The notes beneath the pieces are model-generated. The model saw only the letters and a program-made list of their open reading frames with translations. It was not told where the DNA came from and ran no database searches. Positions 35,454-44,220 of a stretch of 64,000 nt of DNA are shown here, piece by piece. The translations under genes were made by a program, and so were the position numbers. Each line of letters begins with the position of its first letter. The first letter of the stretch is position 1. Origin of the DNA: Hyphomicrobiales bacterium (GTDB taxonomy: Bacteria; Pseudomonadota; Alphaproteobacteria; Rhizobiales; Rhizobiaceae); contig UBZP01000007.1 in NCBI GenBank assembly GCA_900469965.1, positions 1-64,000 on the forward strand, in the 5' to 3' direction.

Positions 35454-35479
35454 AACTCGCTCAGGGGCCACGATGTTCC
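35454..35479 (-). promoter_or_regulatory. EcfG-type stress promoter, N19 spacing
   Basis: GGAAC on the minus strand (35479-35475), 19 bases, then TT (35455-35454). It lies just past the stop of the DUF982 gene at 35484 and reads toward the Pro-rich gene at 35428. Confidence 0.5.
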
Positions 35480-35483
35480 TAAA

Positions 35484-35735
35484 TCACTCCGGCTGAATGA
35501 AGATCTCTGCCTCCTCGCAGGCTTTAATGAAAGCTGCGCGTGCATGGCGCGGCGGCATTTCGCCCTCCAGAACGGCGAGGCAGGCGATGCGAGCCAGCAG
35601 GTGGTGGATCCCGCCTTTCTGCGGCCATTGCATCAGCAGAAGCTCCGCGGCCTCCTGCGTGCTCGATACCGCGCGCATGCGTCCGGTCTTGCCGAGTTCG
35701 ATCGTGACAGGCTTTCGCCAGCGTTTCGGGTCCAT
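35484..35735 (-). CDS. DUF982 family protein
   Basis: The 83-aa protein has the DUF982 layout: KPVTIELGKTGRMRAVSSTQEAAELLLMQWP (about residues 8-38) and ACLAVLEGEMPPRHARAAFIKACEEAEIFI (about 50-79). DUF982 proteins are small alpha/beta proteins abundant in rhizobia with no known function. ATG at 35735 has GGAAG upstream; the longer frame is not supported. It is the first of three minus-strand genes here. No stress-type promoter was seen directly upstream, unlike the other DUF982 genes in the window. Confidence 0.88.
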   Translation of the reverse strand: MDPKRWRKPVTIELGKTGRMRAVSSTQEAAELLLMQWPQKGGIHHLLARIACLAVLEGEMPPRHARAAFIKACEEAEIFIQPE

Positions 35736-35879
35736 CGCGAACTTCCGTTCTGCGGTTCGTGCGCTTCGTTGTGCCGCCGCCTCCCGCCCCACCCCCCGGC
35801 TCGTGCTCATGGCAGCGAGCTTTGTAGAGAGTCCGCCATTCTTGTCCTCACGTCATCGGAAATCTTCGGGGCGTGCCGA

Positions 35880-36287
35880 TGAGCGCCGTGGGGAACGATG
35901 TCGACAGCGCATAGTCCGCGCGCGCAGCGCCAGGGTCGTCGAGGCCGCGACAGCTGCCGGGCGGAAACTGACCCGCACGGGCTAAACCGGTCCTTGCCCC
36001 GCCTGTGGCGGAAAGGATCGGTTCTCGGTCAAACCGGTCCTGCCGGCGTGGAATTGCCTGGGCGCCATCGGCGGCGTGATGATATTTGGCTGATCGTGTA
36101 TGTGCTGGAACTCGACCACGGGAGCGGACCGGCTGCGCTGCGGTGCTGGGCGAGGCCGTCCCCAGAGCGAGCGCGAAAGCGACGAAGAACGGGCCGCACG
36201 CGTTATCCGTCTCGCCGAGCGCCGTCGCCAAAGCATCGGCAAGGCGGAAAAGCAGGCGGCGGAACAGAATAGTGCGAACGCAAAGTG
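35880..36287 (+). pseudogene. Phage/plasmid primase zinc-domain remnant
   Basis: Plus-strand frames spell a primase N-terminus: ERCRQRIVRARSARVVEAA, a stop, then GPCPACGGKDRFSVKPVLPAWNC, the CPxCGGxDRF zinc motif of TOPRIM primases. A shifted frame then gives GDDIWLIVYVLELDHGSG, and another AVPRASAKATKNG. Frameshifts and the in-frame stop mark it as dead; the TOPRIM core is absent. Confidence 0.65.
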
Positions 36288-36369
36288 AGAAAGGCGAGGG
36301 GCATCTTCGTCAACGCCGGCGATGCCCACAGATCCGAGGTGGCTCACTATCTCAGCCTATGCACCGGTC

Positions 36370-36394
36370 GGAACATCTTCACCGGCAGATTGTT
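36370..36394 (+). promoter_or_regulatory. EcfG-type stress promoter (GGAAC-N18-TT)
   Basis: GGAAC (36370-36374), 18 bases, TT (36393-36394), in the form TGTT. It reads toward the helical/zinc-ribbon pair at 36551. Another candidate gene, a 50-codon frame at 36402-36554 with CPAC, overlaps the 36551 start by ATGA and may be a leaderless coupling peptide. Confidence 0.65.
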
Positions 36395-36401
36395 TTCTTC
36401 C

Positions 36402-36554
36402 ATGGGCGCCCTACGGGCCCTAGCGGATGTCTTGCCGGACAGAGGTGATTGCCCCGCATGCCAGCGGGTCTGGCATGGCTTCCGCCTTATGCCTCCCGCC
36501 GGGGGATCATTGGCCGCCTGCAGGAACGCAATAGTCATGAGGACGCCACAATGA
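36402..36554 (+). CDS. Possible 50-aa coupling peptide
   Basis: A frame starting MGALRALADVLPDRGDCPAC and ending IVMRTPQ runs into the next gene with an ATGA overlap. It begins about where the stress promoter at 36370-36394 should start transcription, so it would be leaderless. One C-x2-C and a later Cys suggest metal binding, but evidence for translation is only the tight layout. Confidence 0.3.
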   Translation: MGALRALADVLPDRGDCPACQRVWHGFRLMPPAGGSLAACRNAIVMRTPQ

Positions 36555-36838
36555 TCAAGATTACCTCACCACGACACCCCCTCAGCCAAGAACGCTTGCT
36601 GCAATGCGAAGAAGCTTTGGAGCCCGCGTTTCACCAGCTGCTGTGGGCGGCGATAAATGCGGGCTGGGACGAAGTCGAAGCTTCCACCGCGGTTGCAATG
36701 ATTGCTGATCATCATATCCTTGCCCTGGCTGAGAATCAGAACCTCGAGCGCATACTGGCGCGGGCAAGGAAGAATGAGTTAGCAGACGGACCGGTGATCG
36801 CCGGCGATGAGGTAAAGAGGCCTCGAGATAAACCTTAA
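36551..36838 (+). CDS. Small helical protein, paralog of 30697-30927
   Basis: The 95-aa protein begins MIKITSPRHPLSQERLLQCEEALEP and shares AGWDEVEASTAVAMIADHHILAL with the paralog at 30697-30927, plus a longer Arg/Lys/Asp-rich tail. The zinc-ribbon partner follows 87 bases later on the same strand, the reverse of the gene order in the other pair. A stress-type promoter lies about 160 bases upstream (36370-36394). Confidence 0.75.
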   Translation: MIKITSPRHPLSQERLLQCEEALEPAFHQLLWAAINAGWDEVEASTAVAMIADHHILALAENQNLERILARARKNELADGPVIAGDEVKRPRDKP

Positions 36839-36925
36839 CGCGGACCCGGTGATCGGCAAGCGACAGCGGACTTTCGGTAGTTCCGGGACATCTATCCGGA
36901 GATCGACAGAAGGACACGGCCCAGC

Positions 36926-37156
36926 ATGACTGACGAAATCCGTCTCGAAACACTCGGCGACCTTCTGGACCATGGCTATACTTTCGACTTGTGGTGCTCT
37001 CGTTGCAACCAAGGAGGATCTACAACCGCAGAGAGATTTATCGATAGGCTGGGCCGAGGCCACTCAAGTGACGTTTCGCGCTTCATACGATGTCGCGCGT
37101 GCCGTGGCAAAGACCTCGAGATCAAAATGATGCCGCCGACAACCGCCGCAACTTAA
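36926..37156 (+). CDS. Small zinc-ribbon protein, paralog of 30993-31241
   Basis: The 76-aa protein begins MTDEIRLETLGDLLDHGYTF and has CSRC (about residue 28) and CRAC (about residue 59) as a zinc ribbon. It is a close relative of the protein at 30993-31241. AGGA lies about 12 bases upstream of the ATG. A 12-bp palindrome CCTACCGGTAGG (37158-37169) directly follows the stop and may end the transcript or bind a protein. Confidence 0.78.
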   Translation: MTDEIRLETLGDLLDHGYTFDLWCSRCNQGGSTTAERFIDRLGRGHSSDVSRFIRCRACRGKDLEIKMMPPTTAAT

Positions 37157-37169
37157 ACCTACCGGTAGG

Positions 37170-37628
37170 CCGAGCCGTCTGTGCGTGCTCCCTGCAATTG
37201 CTCGATTCCAGGCAGCCGCCACGCCCACCGCTCCGCGCAAGCTGCCGACGTAAAGCCGAAGTCAAGAGGCGTCCTCTTCCACGCGGACCGCTCCCATCTC
37301 AGAATTAGATCGCCGTTTCGCGCCGGGCTTCCTGGGATATGGCCCCGGTGGCAGGCCGCCCTCCGACACCGTCTTTATGCGTAAGCGCAAAATATCCTGA
37401 CACGCCGAAGTCTCACGCTGGATCAGGCACTTCTTCTCGGCCGCATTATCGGCAAGGGCGCGCGAAGTGTGGAGGAGGTCGCCTCTCCCTGGAATGCCCG
37501 CCCTAGACTAGATGACGTGCTCCTGCTGCCAGGCAACTCCGGGAAGGGAATACTTTCAAGCCAAAAAAGTTATCCTTGGGGTTCAGGCCACCTTACGGCC
37601 CAGCGGAGCGCACTGCGTTCCCACCTCA
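37170..37628. other. Stretch without a supported gene
   Basis: No recognised gene. Short frames on the plus strand lack starts with a ribosome binding site. Confidence 0.35.
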
Positions 37629-37954
37629 TCAATTTGCTGTTCCTACAATCTTGATAAGTGCAACCAGCGCTACGGCTGCAACACCCCAGGAAAATACCCA
37701 ATTGGCCGCAAGCAGTCCCCACTTCCGATAACGTTGGTGCACATAGTCCTCGATGATCACTTGCATTCCAATCCGCATATGGACGGCGCTGTTTGCACCT
37801 CTCGCCACGGCTTTCCGAAGCTCATCAGGGCGATCACAGCCATATAAGGTGTCAGTAAGCCCAGCAGAAGGCCGCTGAACTGCTTTGTCCAATAGGTCCG
37901 GGTACCGCTTTTCGCCGAACCAAGGCCTCTTACGCGTCCCAGTGGCGTTGCCAT
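37629..37954 (-). pseudogene. sdhD: sdhD (succinate dehydrogenase membrane anchor), broken
   Basis: The first minus-strand frame reads MATPLGRVRGLGSAKSGTRTYWTKQ, the start of alphaproteobacterial SdhD. A second frame from about 37800 gives VHMRIGMQVIIEDYVHQRYRKWGLL, holding the heme-ligand His region and the last helix. The middle transmembrane helix is shortened and the frame is broken, so no working subunit can form. It has no sdhC or sdhAB nearby, so it is a displaced fragment of a housekeeping operon. Confidence 0.85.
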
Positions 37955-38337
37955 TTCTTGCTCCTGGGGAAGTCGATCTTGTCCTTGCGAGAGATTTGGT
38001 TTCGCGACTGGTTCATGGTGCGCTCATTCTTTTGGCCTTGCAAAGGGAAATCCTGGCAGGCCCTGGAGGTTGAGAAAAGGTGAAGCCTGACCTCATGTGC
38101 ACCGCGGACGTTCGCCGGGAGCCTGCGAAATCGTTGTTCAGTTTACAGCTACAATCATCGCAAGGATCGATTGCCGGTTATGGTTGGAACCCGGAAGAGA
38201 TCCATGGCGCCTGACCGCTTGGATCGGCTTTTGGACCCTTGCCGCATACCTTGAGATCAATCGCCCGGTTCGCCATCTGCGGCGCGTCGCTTATTTCGCG
38301 ATGCGCTTGCCGCTGCCGAGATTTTCCCGGTTGCGAT
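37955..38337. other. Stretch without a supported gene
   Basis: Nothing clear. An sdhC end would be expected here if the sdh fragment were longer, but none was recognised. Confidence 0.35.
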
Positions 38338-38362
38338 GGAACCTAATGCAATGCTGTGAGTT
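38338..38362 (+). promoter_or_regulatory. EcfG-type stress promoter (GGAAC-N18-TT)
   Basis: GGAAC (38338-38342), 18 bases, TT (38361-38362). It reads toward the DUF982 gene at 38480. In the leader, GCCGG-N6-CCGGC near 38428-38444 could form a short hairpin. Confidence 0.65.
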
Positions 38363-38479
38363 TGTAGAGCTGGCGTGTGGGTCGCACGCCGATCATGGAC
38401 ATGGGAGACCTGCCGGTGAGTAATTGCCGGCCCTTTTCCGGCAGCCGGCGGCTTCCCGAAACGCGGAGGAACTACACCC

Positions 38480-38782
38480 ATGAAGCTTGCAGATGTTCCT
38501 TGGTCAGTACCGCTGGTGGTGCATCTTCGCAACGGCATTGCTCATATTTTCCAGGGGCCGTATGACGCGCTGGATTTCCTCGAGAACGAGTGGCCACTGC
38601 GGCACGGGCAAAAATACGACCGGGCAATCCGCTCCTGCCGTGGCGCGCTGAACAAGTCGACGCCATTGGCGATCGCTCGTGAAGACTTCGTTGCAGCATG
38701 CCTTGAGGCCGGGATGCCGACAAAGGCGATGCCGCCCGTCTACAGCACCCCGAAAACCGGTGGTGGTGTTTCGGTAAAATAA
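38480..38782 (+). CDS. DUF982 family protein
   Basis: The 100-aa protein starts MKLADVPWSVPLVVHLRNGI and has the typical block GPYDALDFLENEWPLRHGQKYDRAIRSCRGAL followed by AREDFVAACLEAGMP. This is DUF982 in its common form, with a Ser/Thr/Gly-rich tail. GGAGG lies 11 bases upstream. A stress-type promoter stands about 120 bases before the start. Function unknown. Confidence 0.92.
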   Translation: MKLADVPWSVPLVVHLRNGIAHIFQGPYDALDFLENEWPLRHGQKYDRAIRSCRGALNKSTPLAIAREDFVAACLEAGMPTKAMPPVYSTPKTGGGVSVK

Positions 38783-39037
38783 TGTAAACGCCTGTGGCAG
38801 GCAGGCAGGCAGCCCGCCCGCAGGCACTTCCTTGACAATATCTCGGAGCAAGACGTCCACAGCTGGGTAGGCTGCCGCTGACGTTACAGACCGCACGGGT
38901 CCATGCCCAGCCTCCGGCATAAACGCAAGAGTCGGCTTTGCCCGGCCCAACCGGCTCAGGAGAAGTCCTAAGGGCCGGGTCATTCAAGCTGCTCTCAACA
39001 CTAAGGGTTCCTTCCGGGATTCTCCTAGACGTGAGTG

Positions 39038-39235
39038 CTAGGGATTGAGGCTTGCAATTGTGGGTGCCAGAGGGGAGCTCATCATGAGCCGGCGATATTC
39101 CTGCTCCGGCTTGCCGTATGCATCCCGGGCGAATTCTTCCAGGGCCGATCGATTGCGAATAGTAACAAGACCCCGCTCAGCCGTAATGAAACCGTTCCCC
39201 TCCAACACGTGCAGGGAGGTTGTCACACTGGGGCG
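39038..39235 (-). pseudogene. Crp/Fnr-family regulator, C-terminal remnant
   Basis: The minus strand encodes TTSLHVLEGNGFITAERGLVTIRNRSALEEFARDAYGKPEQEYRRLM, shown here by its start SLHVLEGNGFI and end PEQEYRRLM. It is the C-terminal HTH end of rhizobial Crp/Fnr-like regulators. The cNMP-binding domain is missing; the fragment is cut where the next plus-strand gene begins at 39236. Confidence 0.75.
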
Positions 39236-39511
39236 ATGGACCGCGGCGCTTTTACGCCAGAGGATATCAGAGTGATGAGGGGATTATTTGATGTGGCGGC
39301 GCTGAACGTCGGCCTCTCACCTGACTGTCAGGACGCGCAAGTTTTGGCAAAGCGGGTGATCCATCTGTACCGCACAGGTCGCCATGACCCCTTAACTCTA
39401 CTGCAGTCAGCATACTGCCGCGCAGTCAGACGCGGGCCTCAGACTGCCTTTAGGCGTCTGGTTCAGTTTGATAGCGCATCTTCCGGCCGGTGTGGACTAA
39501 ATGACCAATAA
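39236..39511 (+). CDS. Small helical protein, unknown function
   Basis: The 91-aa protein starts MDRGAFTPEDIRVMRGLFDVAA and continues AQVLAKRVIHLYRTGRHDPLTLLQSA, a pattern of short helical proteins found in rhizobia with unknown role. No strong ribosome binding site was seen, and the gene begins exactly where the Crp remnant ends, so the 5' region may have been replaced. The C-terminal 20 residues look less ordered. Confidence 0.5.
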   Translation: MDRGAFTPEDIRVMRGLFDVAALNVGLSPDCQDAQVLAKRVIHLYRTGRHDPLTLLQSAYCRAVRRGPQTAFRRLVQFDSASSGRCGLNDQ

Positions 39512-39583
39512 GGGCTGTGTACCGCATACGGCTCCGCGTCCTTCCTCGGTACCCCGCGCATTTCTACGATGTTCTTATGTGAA

Positions 39584-39608
39584 GGAACAAAGCCCGCCGA
39601 TCGCCGTT
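39584..39608 (+). promoter_or_regulatory. EcfG-type stress promoter (GGAAC-N18-TT)
   Basis: GGAAC (39584-39588), 18 bases, TT (39607-39608), in the form CGTT. It stands 50 bases before the SDR gene at 39658. Confidence 0.75.
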
Positions 39609-39657
39609 CGACAACAATACATCTCCGGTTCCACGTCCCGACAGCATCGGTGTCATC

Positions 39658-40551
39658 ATGAGCGACAAGACTTTCGTGAAAGACCCCCGCACTCTTTATC
39701 CCGCGCCGCCTTTCCCCGATCAAAAGCAGCCGGCTCCAGGCCTCGCCAGGAGGATGGATCCCGCTCCTGATCACGGGGAGGAGACCTACCGCGGTTCGGA
39801 AAAGCTAAGGGGTAGGCGGGCGTTGGTGACCGGGGGGGATTCTGGAATCGGACGCGCGGCAGCGATAGCCTTTGCCCGCGAGGGTGCGGATGTCGCCATC
39901 GCTTACTTGCCCGAGGAAGAAGCAGACGCCAAGGAGGTGATCAGCCTCATCGAAGCAGAGGGCCGCAAGGCCGTGGCGCTGCCCGGCGATATCAAGGACG
40001 AGACGTGGTGTCGTCAGTTGGTGGAAAAGACCCTTTCCGGCCTTGGAGGCCTGGATATCCTTGTTATCAATGCTGGCAGGCAGCAGTACCGCGAGCGGAT
40101 CGAGGACGTGTCTACCGACGACTTCGACAGGACGATGAAGACTAACCTCTATGCTCTCCACTGGATTGCTCAGGCTGCCGTGGGGCACATGGCGCCAGGT
40201 TCGTCCGTTATTACCACCGCCTCGATTCAGGCTTATCAACCCTCACCAATCCTGCTCGACTACGCCACGACGAAGGCTGGCATTGTCGCCTATACAAAAG
40301 CGCTTGCCAAACAACTGATAGAGCGTGGCATCAGGGCTAACGTTGTAGCGCCCGGTCCAATCTGGACAGTGTTGCAGCCGAGTGGTGGCCAACCCGATGA
40401 GAAGGTTCGGAACTTCGGAAAGGACAGCGATTTTGGCAGACCCGGCCAGCCGGTCGAACTCGCGCCGGTGTTCGTACTCCTTGCATCTCAGGATGCCAGC
40501 TTTATCAACGGTGAGGTGTACGGCGTCACCGGCGGGAAGGGCGTGGCGTGA
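39658..40551 (+). CDS. SDR-family oxidoreductase, YghA type
   Basis: The 297-aa protein has a 50-residue N-terminal extension (TLYPAPPFPDQKQPAPGLARRMDP) followed by a classical short-chain dehydrogenase: LVTGGDSGIGRAAAIAFAREGAD (about residues 56-78), NAG at LVINAGRQQ (about 134), Ser in TTASIQAY and YATTKAG (about 201) as the catalytic triad. YghA-type enzymes are frequent members of stress regulons; the substrate is unknown. A strong stress-type promoter lies 50 bases upstream. Confidence 0.93.
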   Translation: MSDKTFVKDPRTLYPAPPFPDQKQPAPGLARRMDPAPDHGEETYRGSEKLRGRRALVTGGDSGIGRAAAIAFAREGADVAIAYLPEEEADAKEVISLIEAEGRKAVALPGDIKDETWCRQLVEKTLSGLGGLDILVINAGRQQYRERIEDVSTDDFDRTMKTNLYALHWIAQAAVGHMAPGSSVITTASIQAYQPSPILLDYATTKAGIVAYTKALAKQLIERGIRANVVAPGPIWTVLQPSGGQPDEKVRNFGKDSDFGRPGQPVELAPVFVLLASQDASFINGEVYGVTGGKGVA

Positions 40552-41009
40552 CGTCCCCGTCGTTCAGCAGGGACAGAATCGATCGACGTCCATTTCGCCC
40601 CGATACGAGATGATGGCGACAGTTGGCACCCTCGTAAATCGCCGCGCCGCCCTTCGGCGGCAATTTAACCCAACCAATCCCTCGAAAAGTCTTGCGCACG
40701 TCGGGGGCCGCCGTTGCCAGCTCCCGAAACACTTGTGCCATGCTGTTTCGAACTGCGTGCCCAAGCAATCGACGGAAGCAGGCGGACGCGCGGGCGCGCG
40801 AGCAATCGACCTCATGCCCGCTGCCTCGGCTTCATTCCAGGCCGCCCGGTCCAACCTGGTCCCGGGGCCTCGCTCATCACATGTACGACGGCTGCCAGCT
40901 CAACCCGACCTCGCAACTCACCTCGGTGCCGTCTAAGCCCGCCGAGCCCCCACATCACTTGAAGGCTGCTGTGCCGGGCTTACCGTTAGGACCTCTGGGC
41001 GATGGTGAC
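40552..41009. other. Stretch without a supported gene
   Basis: Frames on both strands overlap without family matches. Nothing is called. Confidence 0.35.
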
Positions 41010-41240
41010 CTAGCTAGCGCCTGATGCCGGTCCATGTCCCCCGACGGCGGACTTTCTGGATTTCGCGCCCTCAGTGACAGCTGATTGCTGATCGGCATTG
41101 GTTGTGTCTGGAAGTTGCTGACCGGCAATCCTCGCCTCCTCCTCGGCACGTCTCCAATGCTCTTCGTGGAAACCGTCGACGCGACCCTCATCTTCCCAGA
41201 TCTGATAGGCCCGTTCGCGCAGATGTTTTTCTCTGTCCAT
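41010..41240 (-). CDS. DUF2934 family protein
   Basis: The 76-aa protein begins MDREKHLRERAYQIWEDEGRVDGF and continues HEEHWRRAEEEARIAG, the short DUF2934 domain common in rhizobia, with a polar tail. GGAGAACCACC precedes the ATG at 41240. Function unknown. It has no stress-type promoter within the clear upstream gap. Confidence 0.88.
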   Translation of the reverse strand: MDREKHLRERAYQIWEDEGRVDGFHEEHWRRAEEEARIAGQQLPDTTNADQQSAVTEGAKSRKSAVGGHGPASGAS

Positions 41241-41295
41241 GATGGTGGTTCTCCGACAAAGCTGCATGCGTCATTTCCAGTCGTCTGCGGCCCCG

Positions 41296-42096
41296 CTATT
41301 GCTCACCAGCCCCGGGCTCTGCCATTTTACGGTGTTGTTTGGCCAGCGTTTCGGCCGGCGTGATGTTGGCCGCAGCCGATATGATCTTGTTCTTCCAGCC
41401 TGAAACAACATCGCCCTCGCCATTCATCATCGCTTCGAAGCCGATGCGTGCGACGAAGGCTGGATCATCCTTCTCCGATTGTCCGACCGGCGTATCCAGC
41501 ATGTCGGCGCGCTCGAAGAATTCCGTTTCAGTGGCTCCCGGCATAAGGCATGTGACACTGACGCCGGTGTCCTTCAACTCCTCCCGCAGGGCAAAGGAGA
41601 ACGAATTGATGAAGGCCTTCGTCCCGTTATAGACGGCCTGAAACGTGCCTGGCATGAAACCAGCGATGGAACCGGTTAGCAGAATGCGTCCCGTGCCACG
41701 CGTTCGCATCTGGCGGCCCACCTGTTGGACGAGATACACTGTGCCCACAATATTGGTGTCAATTACATGGCGGACCTCTGCGAAGTCCTGATCGAGGAAG
41801 GCCTTTCCAAGTCCTCGGCCGGCATTTGCCATGAGGAGATCGGCTGACCTTCCGTCGGCGGCGAGCGCTTCGGTCAGGCGATCGACGCCTTCGATGGTGG
41901 ACAGGTCGGCCTCCACAGCATCAGCCGCAACACCTCGGCCTTGCAGGCGCGCTGCCACGGTTGCAATCTGGGCATCATCGGCAGCGATGATGAGATCGTA
42001 GCCTTTACTCGCCGCAATCTCTGCCAGTTCCAGGCCGATACCACTCGAGGCCCCGGTGATGACGGCGAGTCCCGTTTGGGAAATTGAGCGTGCCAT
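41296..42096 (-). CDS. SDR-family NAD(P)-dependent oxidoreductase
   Basis: The 266-aa protein starts MARSISQTGLAVITGASSGIGLELAEIAASKG with the cofactor loop TGASSGIG, has NAGRG (about residue 91), the catalytic Ser in LLTGSIAGFM and Tyr/Lys in YNGTKAF (about 160-164). It is of the DltE/short-chain type used on varied carbonyls. It starts 11 bases after the end of the alcohol dehydrogenase gene on the same strand, so the two are probably one operon. Confidence 0.92.
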   Translation of the reverse strand: MARSISQTGLAVITGASSGIGLELAEIAASKGYDLIIAADDAQIATVAARLQGRGVAADAVEADLSTIEGVDRLTEALAADGRSADLLMANAGRGLGKAFLDQDFAEVRHVIDTNIVGTVYLVQQVGRQMRTRGTGRILLTGSIAGFMPGTFQAVYNGTKAFINSFSFALREELKDTGVSVTCLMPGATETEFFERADMLDTPVGQSEKDDPAFVARIGFEAMMNGEGDVVSGWKNKIISAAANITPAETLAKQHRKMAEPGAGEQ

Positions 42097-42107
42097 TGTC
42101 GTTCTCC

Positions 42108-43277
42108 CTATGGCGTTAGAACTACTTTGATGCAGCCGTCCTTTTTTTCGTAGAATGTCTTGTACAGATCGGGGCCTTCCTCGAGGGATGCGCGGTGGGT
42201 GACAACGAATGAAGGGTCAATTTCACCGTTTTCAATACGATTGAGGAGTAGGGGCAGGTAGTGTTGGACTGGCGTCTGCCCCATCCTGAAGGTCAAGCCA
42301 CGGTTGATCGCCGAACCCATCGGGATCTTGTCGAGATAGCCGCCGTAGACACCCACAATTGAAACGACACCGAAGTTGCGGCAGCACTGGATTGCTTGAC
42401 GCAGGACATGGGGGCGGTCGGTGCCCATGAAGGTTGCAACCTTGATTCGGTCGATCCGGGAGTCCCAACTTGCTGAAGGATCCGCTTCCGTGCCGACCGC
42501 ATCGATGCAGGCGTCCGCGCCGCGTCCGCCGGTCAATTCCATGATGGTGTCGTAGATATCCTTATCCATGAAATCCAGCGTGATCGCGCCCGACTGCCCG
42601 GCCAGCGCAAGCCGCTCAGGCACCGTATCGATTGCGATTACGCGCTCCGCGCCGAGCAGGAAGGCCGACCTGATGGCCATCTGTCCGACCGGCCCGCAGC
42701 CCCAGATCGCAATCGTATCCCCTGCGTGAATGTTACAGAATTCGGCGGCCATGTAGCCGGTGGGAAAGATATCGGAGAGAAACAGAACCTGTTCATCCGT
42801 CAGTTCGTCAGGTACTTTGACAGGACCAACATCGGCGTAGGGCACCCGCAGGTACTCCGCCTGGCCACCGCTGTAGCCACCGAGAAGATGGGTATAGCCG
42901 AAGAGCCCTGCCGGCGAATTGCCCCACATCTTCTTGACCTTTTGCGAGTTGGGATTAGATCGCTCGCAACCGGAGAAGAACCCTCGCTTGCAGAAGAAGC
43001 ACTCGCCACAGGCGATGGTAAAGGGAACTACGACTCGATCGCCGACCCTGAGTTTCCGATTGTCCTTGCCGACTTCTACGACCTCGCCCATGGTTTCATG
43101 ACCCATGATGTCGCCGCTGTGCATGTCGGGCATGATACCGTTGTAAAGGTGGAGGTCTGAGCCGCAGATGGCACAAGCGGTGACCTTGATGATGGCATCT
43201 CTTCCCTCTTCAATTTGCGGATCGGGTACGCTTTCGCAGCGGATGTCGTGCTTGCCGTGCCAGGTCAACGCCTTCAT
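42108..43277 (-). CDS. Zinc-dependent alcohol dehydrogenase
   Basis: The 389-aa protein is a medium-chain dehydrogenase: catalytic zinc block [13 protein letters not shown] (about residues 36-48) and [12 protein letters not shown] (about 59-70), structural zinc Cys set in [15 protein letters not shown] (about 90-104), and the NAD fold [25 protein letters not shown] (about 190-214). It matches glutathione-independent formaldehyde-dehydrogenase-like ADHs of rhizobia. It leads an operon with the SDR gene at 41296. No stress-type promoter was seen directly upstream. Confidence 0.93.
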   Translation of the reverse strand: MKALTWHGKHDIRCESVPDPQIEEGRDAIIKVTACAICGSDLHLYNGIMPDMHSGDIMGHETMGEVVEVGKDNRKLRVGDRVVVPFTIACGECFFCKRGFFSGCERSNPNSQKVKKMWGNSPAGLFGYTHLLGGYSGGQAEYLRVPYADVGPVKVPDELTDEQVLFLSDIFPTGYMAAEFCNIHAGDTIAIWGCGPVGQMAIRSAFLLGAERVIAIDTVPERLALAGQSGAITLDFMDKDIYDTIMELTGGRGADACIDAVGTEADPSASWDSRIDRIKVATFMGTDRPHVLRQAIQCCRNFGVVSIVGVYGGYLDKIPMGSAINRGLTFRMGQTPVQHYLPLLLNRIENGEIDPSFVVTHRASLEEGPDLYKTFYEKKDGCIKVVLTP

Positions 43278-43351
43278 GTCACATGTCCTCTCGAGTTACT
43301 GTCATGGTGCCATTCATCTGACTTGCCCGAGGCCATGGCCTTCCATCGCCG

Positions 43352-43738
43352 TTAGCACCGGCTCACCGTTGACACCGAGATCGTGTCTTTCGGCTTTGAG
43401 AACATGCCTCGTGTAACTGGTGGGCTTTCCAAAAGCCTAGTCGCCGTGAGCGGGGTCAGCCGGGGCACGAACGGTTCAGGTTTGGCTTCATCCGGGGGCT
43501 CGGCGACCGTCGGAGCGGGTTCGGTGACGACGGTCCGGGCAGCATGGTCTTGCGCGCTATCAGCCGTCCCAGTCGGATGGGAAAATCTGCAGACCATTCC
43601 GTTACTGTCATAGGCGACGCATAGCGAGGCATCTCTGCCAACTGCGATTGCTGGCTCAATGAGCGGGTTGACGGTGTCTGAAAGTAGAGATGAGCAGGTG
43701 CGCATATGACCGACCATTTGCGGAATAAGGTGGCACAT
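43352..43738 (-). CDS. Hypothetical protein behind a stress-type promoter
   Basis: A 128-codon frame begins MCHLIPQMVGHMRTCSSLLSD and has a Pro/Glu-rich end (TVAEPPDEAKPEPFVPRLTPL). The frame is open far upstream too, but the promoter at 43800-43824 points to this start; no strong ribosome binding site is seen. No family recognised, and part of it may be chance. Confidence 0.4.
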   Translation of the reverse strand: MCHLIPQMVGHMRTCSSLLSDTVNPLIEPAIAVGRDASLCVAYDSNGMVCRFSHPTGTADSAQDHAARTVVTEPAPTVAEPPDEAKPEPFVPRLTPLTATRLLESPPVTRGMFSKPKDTISVSTVSRC

Positions 43739-43799
43739 GTCCCGGGACCAGCTTCCGCCGGAACCCACAACGTTCTTCGGACCGTCCGAAAACAGGCCC

Positions 43800-43824
43800 A
43801 ACAGCCAATTGGCGCGAATGTTCC
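43800..43824 (-). promoter_or_regulatory. EcfG-type stress promoter (GGAAC-N18-TT)
   Basis: GGAAC on the minus strand (43824-43820), 18 bases, TT (43801-43800), in the form TGTT. It reads toward the hypothetical gene starting at 43738. Confidence 0.5.
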
Positions 43825-44167
43825 CTGTTTTCGTTTTCGCCGCCTTCGTGTTCCTGTAGCTACGCGTCAACAGCAAAAATAGGAAAGCCGCTTGGCGCCG
43901 CCCACGATCTGTGCGCAAAGCGCAGATGTCGCTGAACGTCCAGCATCCAGCCCAGAGCACCGACAGGAGGATGCTCGCGATATTAGAATGTGGCGCCGTC
44001 CTTGTGGCGGTGGAGATCGCGCCGAACGTGCTGCAAAAAGTGGCACCTGGTCTTTTGCGGCGTCGAGCCGGAGCCGGCACGCGGCGCGGCCGCATGATGG
44101 CTGCCCCGCCGCAGCCCGTGCCAGGGCCTTGCGGACGCTTTGTAGATCCGTCCCGCTTCGCAAGGAT

Positions 44168-44192
44168 GGAACTTTCCATACTTGTGTGGATT
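44168..44192 (+). promoter_or_regulatory. EcfG-type stress promoter of katE
   Basis: GGAAC (44168-44172), 18 bases, TT (44191-44192). It stands 29 bases before the catalase start, with CAGGAGGTGG in between as ribosome binding site. Confidence 0.75.
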
Positions 44193-44220
44193 ACCCTGCA
44201 TTCCAGTCAGGAGGTGGGAC

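Noticed and set aside
38428-38444. GCCGG-N6-CCGGC hairpin as a terminator
   Set aside because: It lies in the leader between a promoter and a DUF982 gene and lacks a T-run, so it is not called a terminator.
40409-40433. GGAAC-N18-TT on the plus strand inside the SDR gene
   Set aside because: Inside a coding sequence with no gene start after it; a chance match.
43739-44179. Upstream half of a 275-codon minus-strand frame
   Set aside because: Arg/Pro/Ser-rich without a family, and the stress-type promoter lies inside it; treated as a chance opening in GC-rich DNA.
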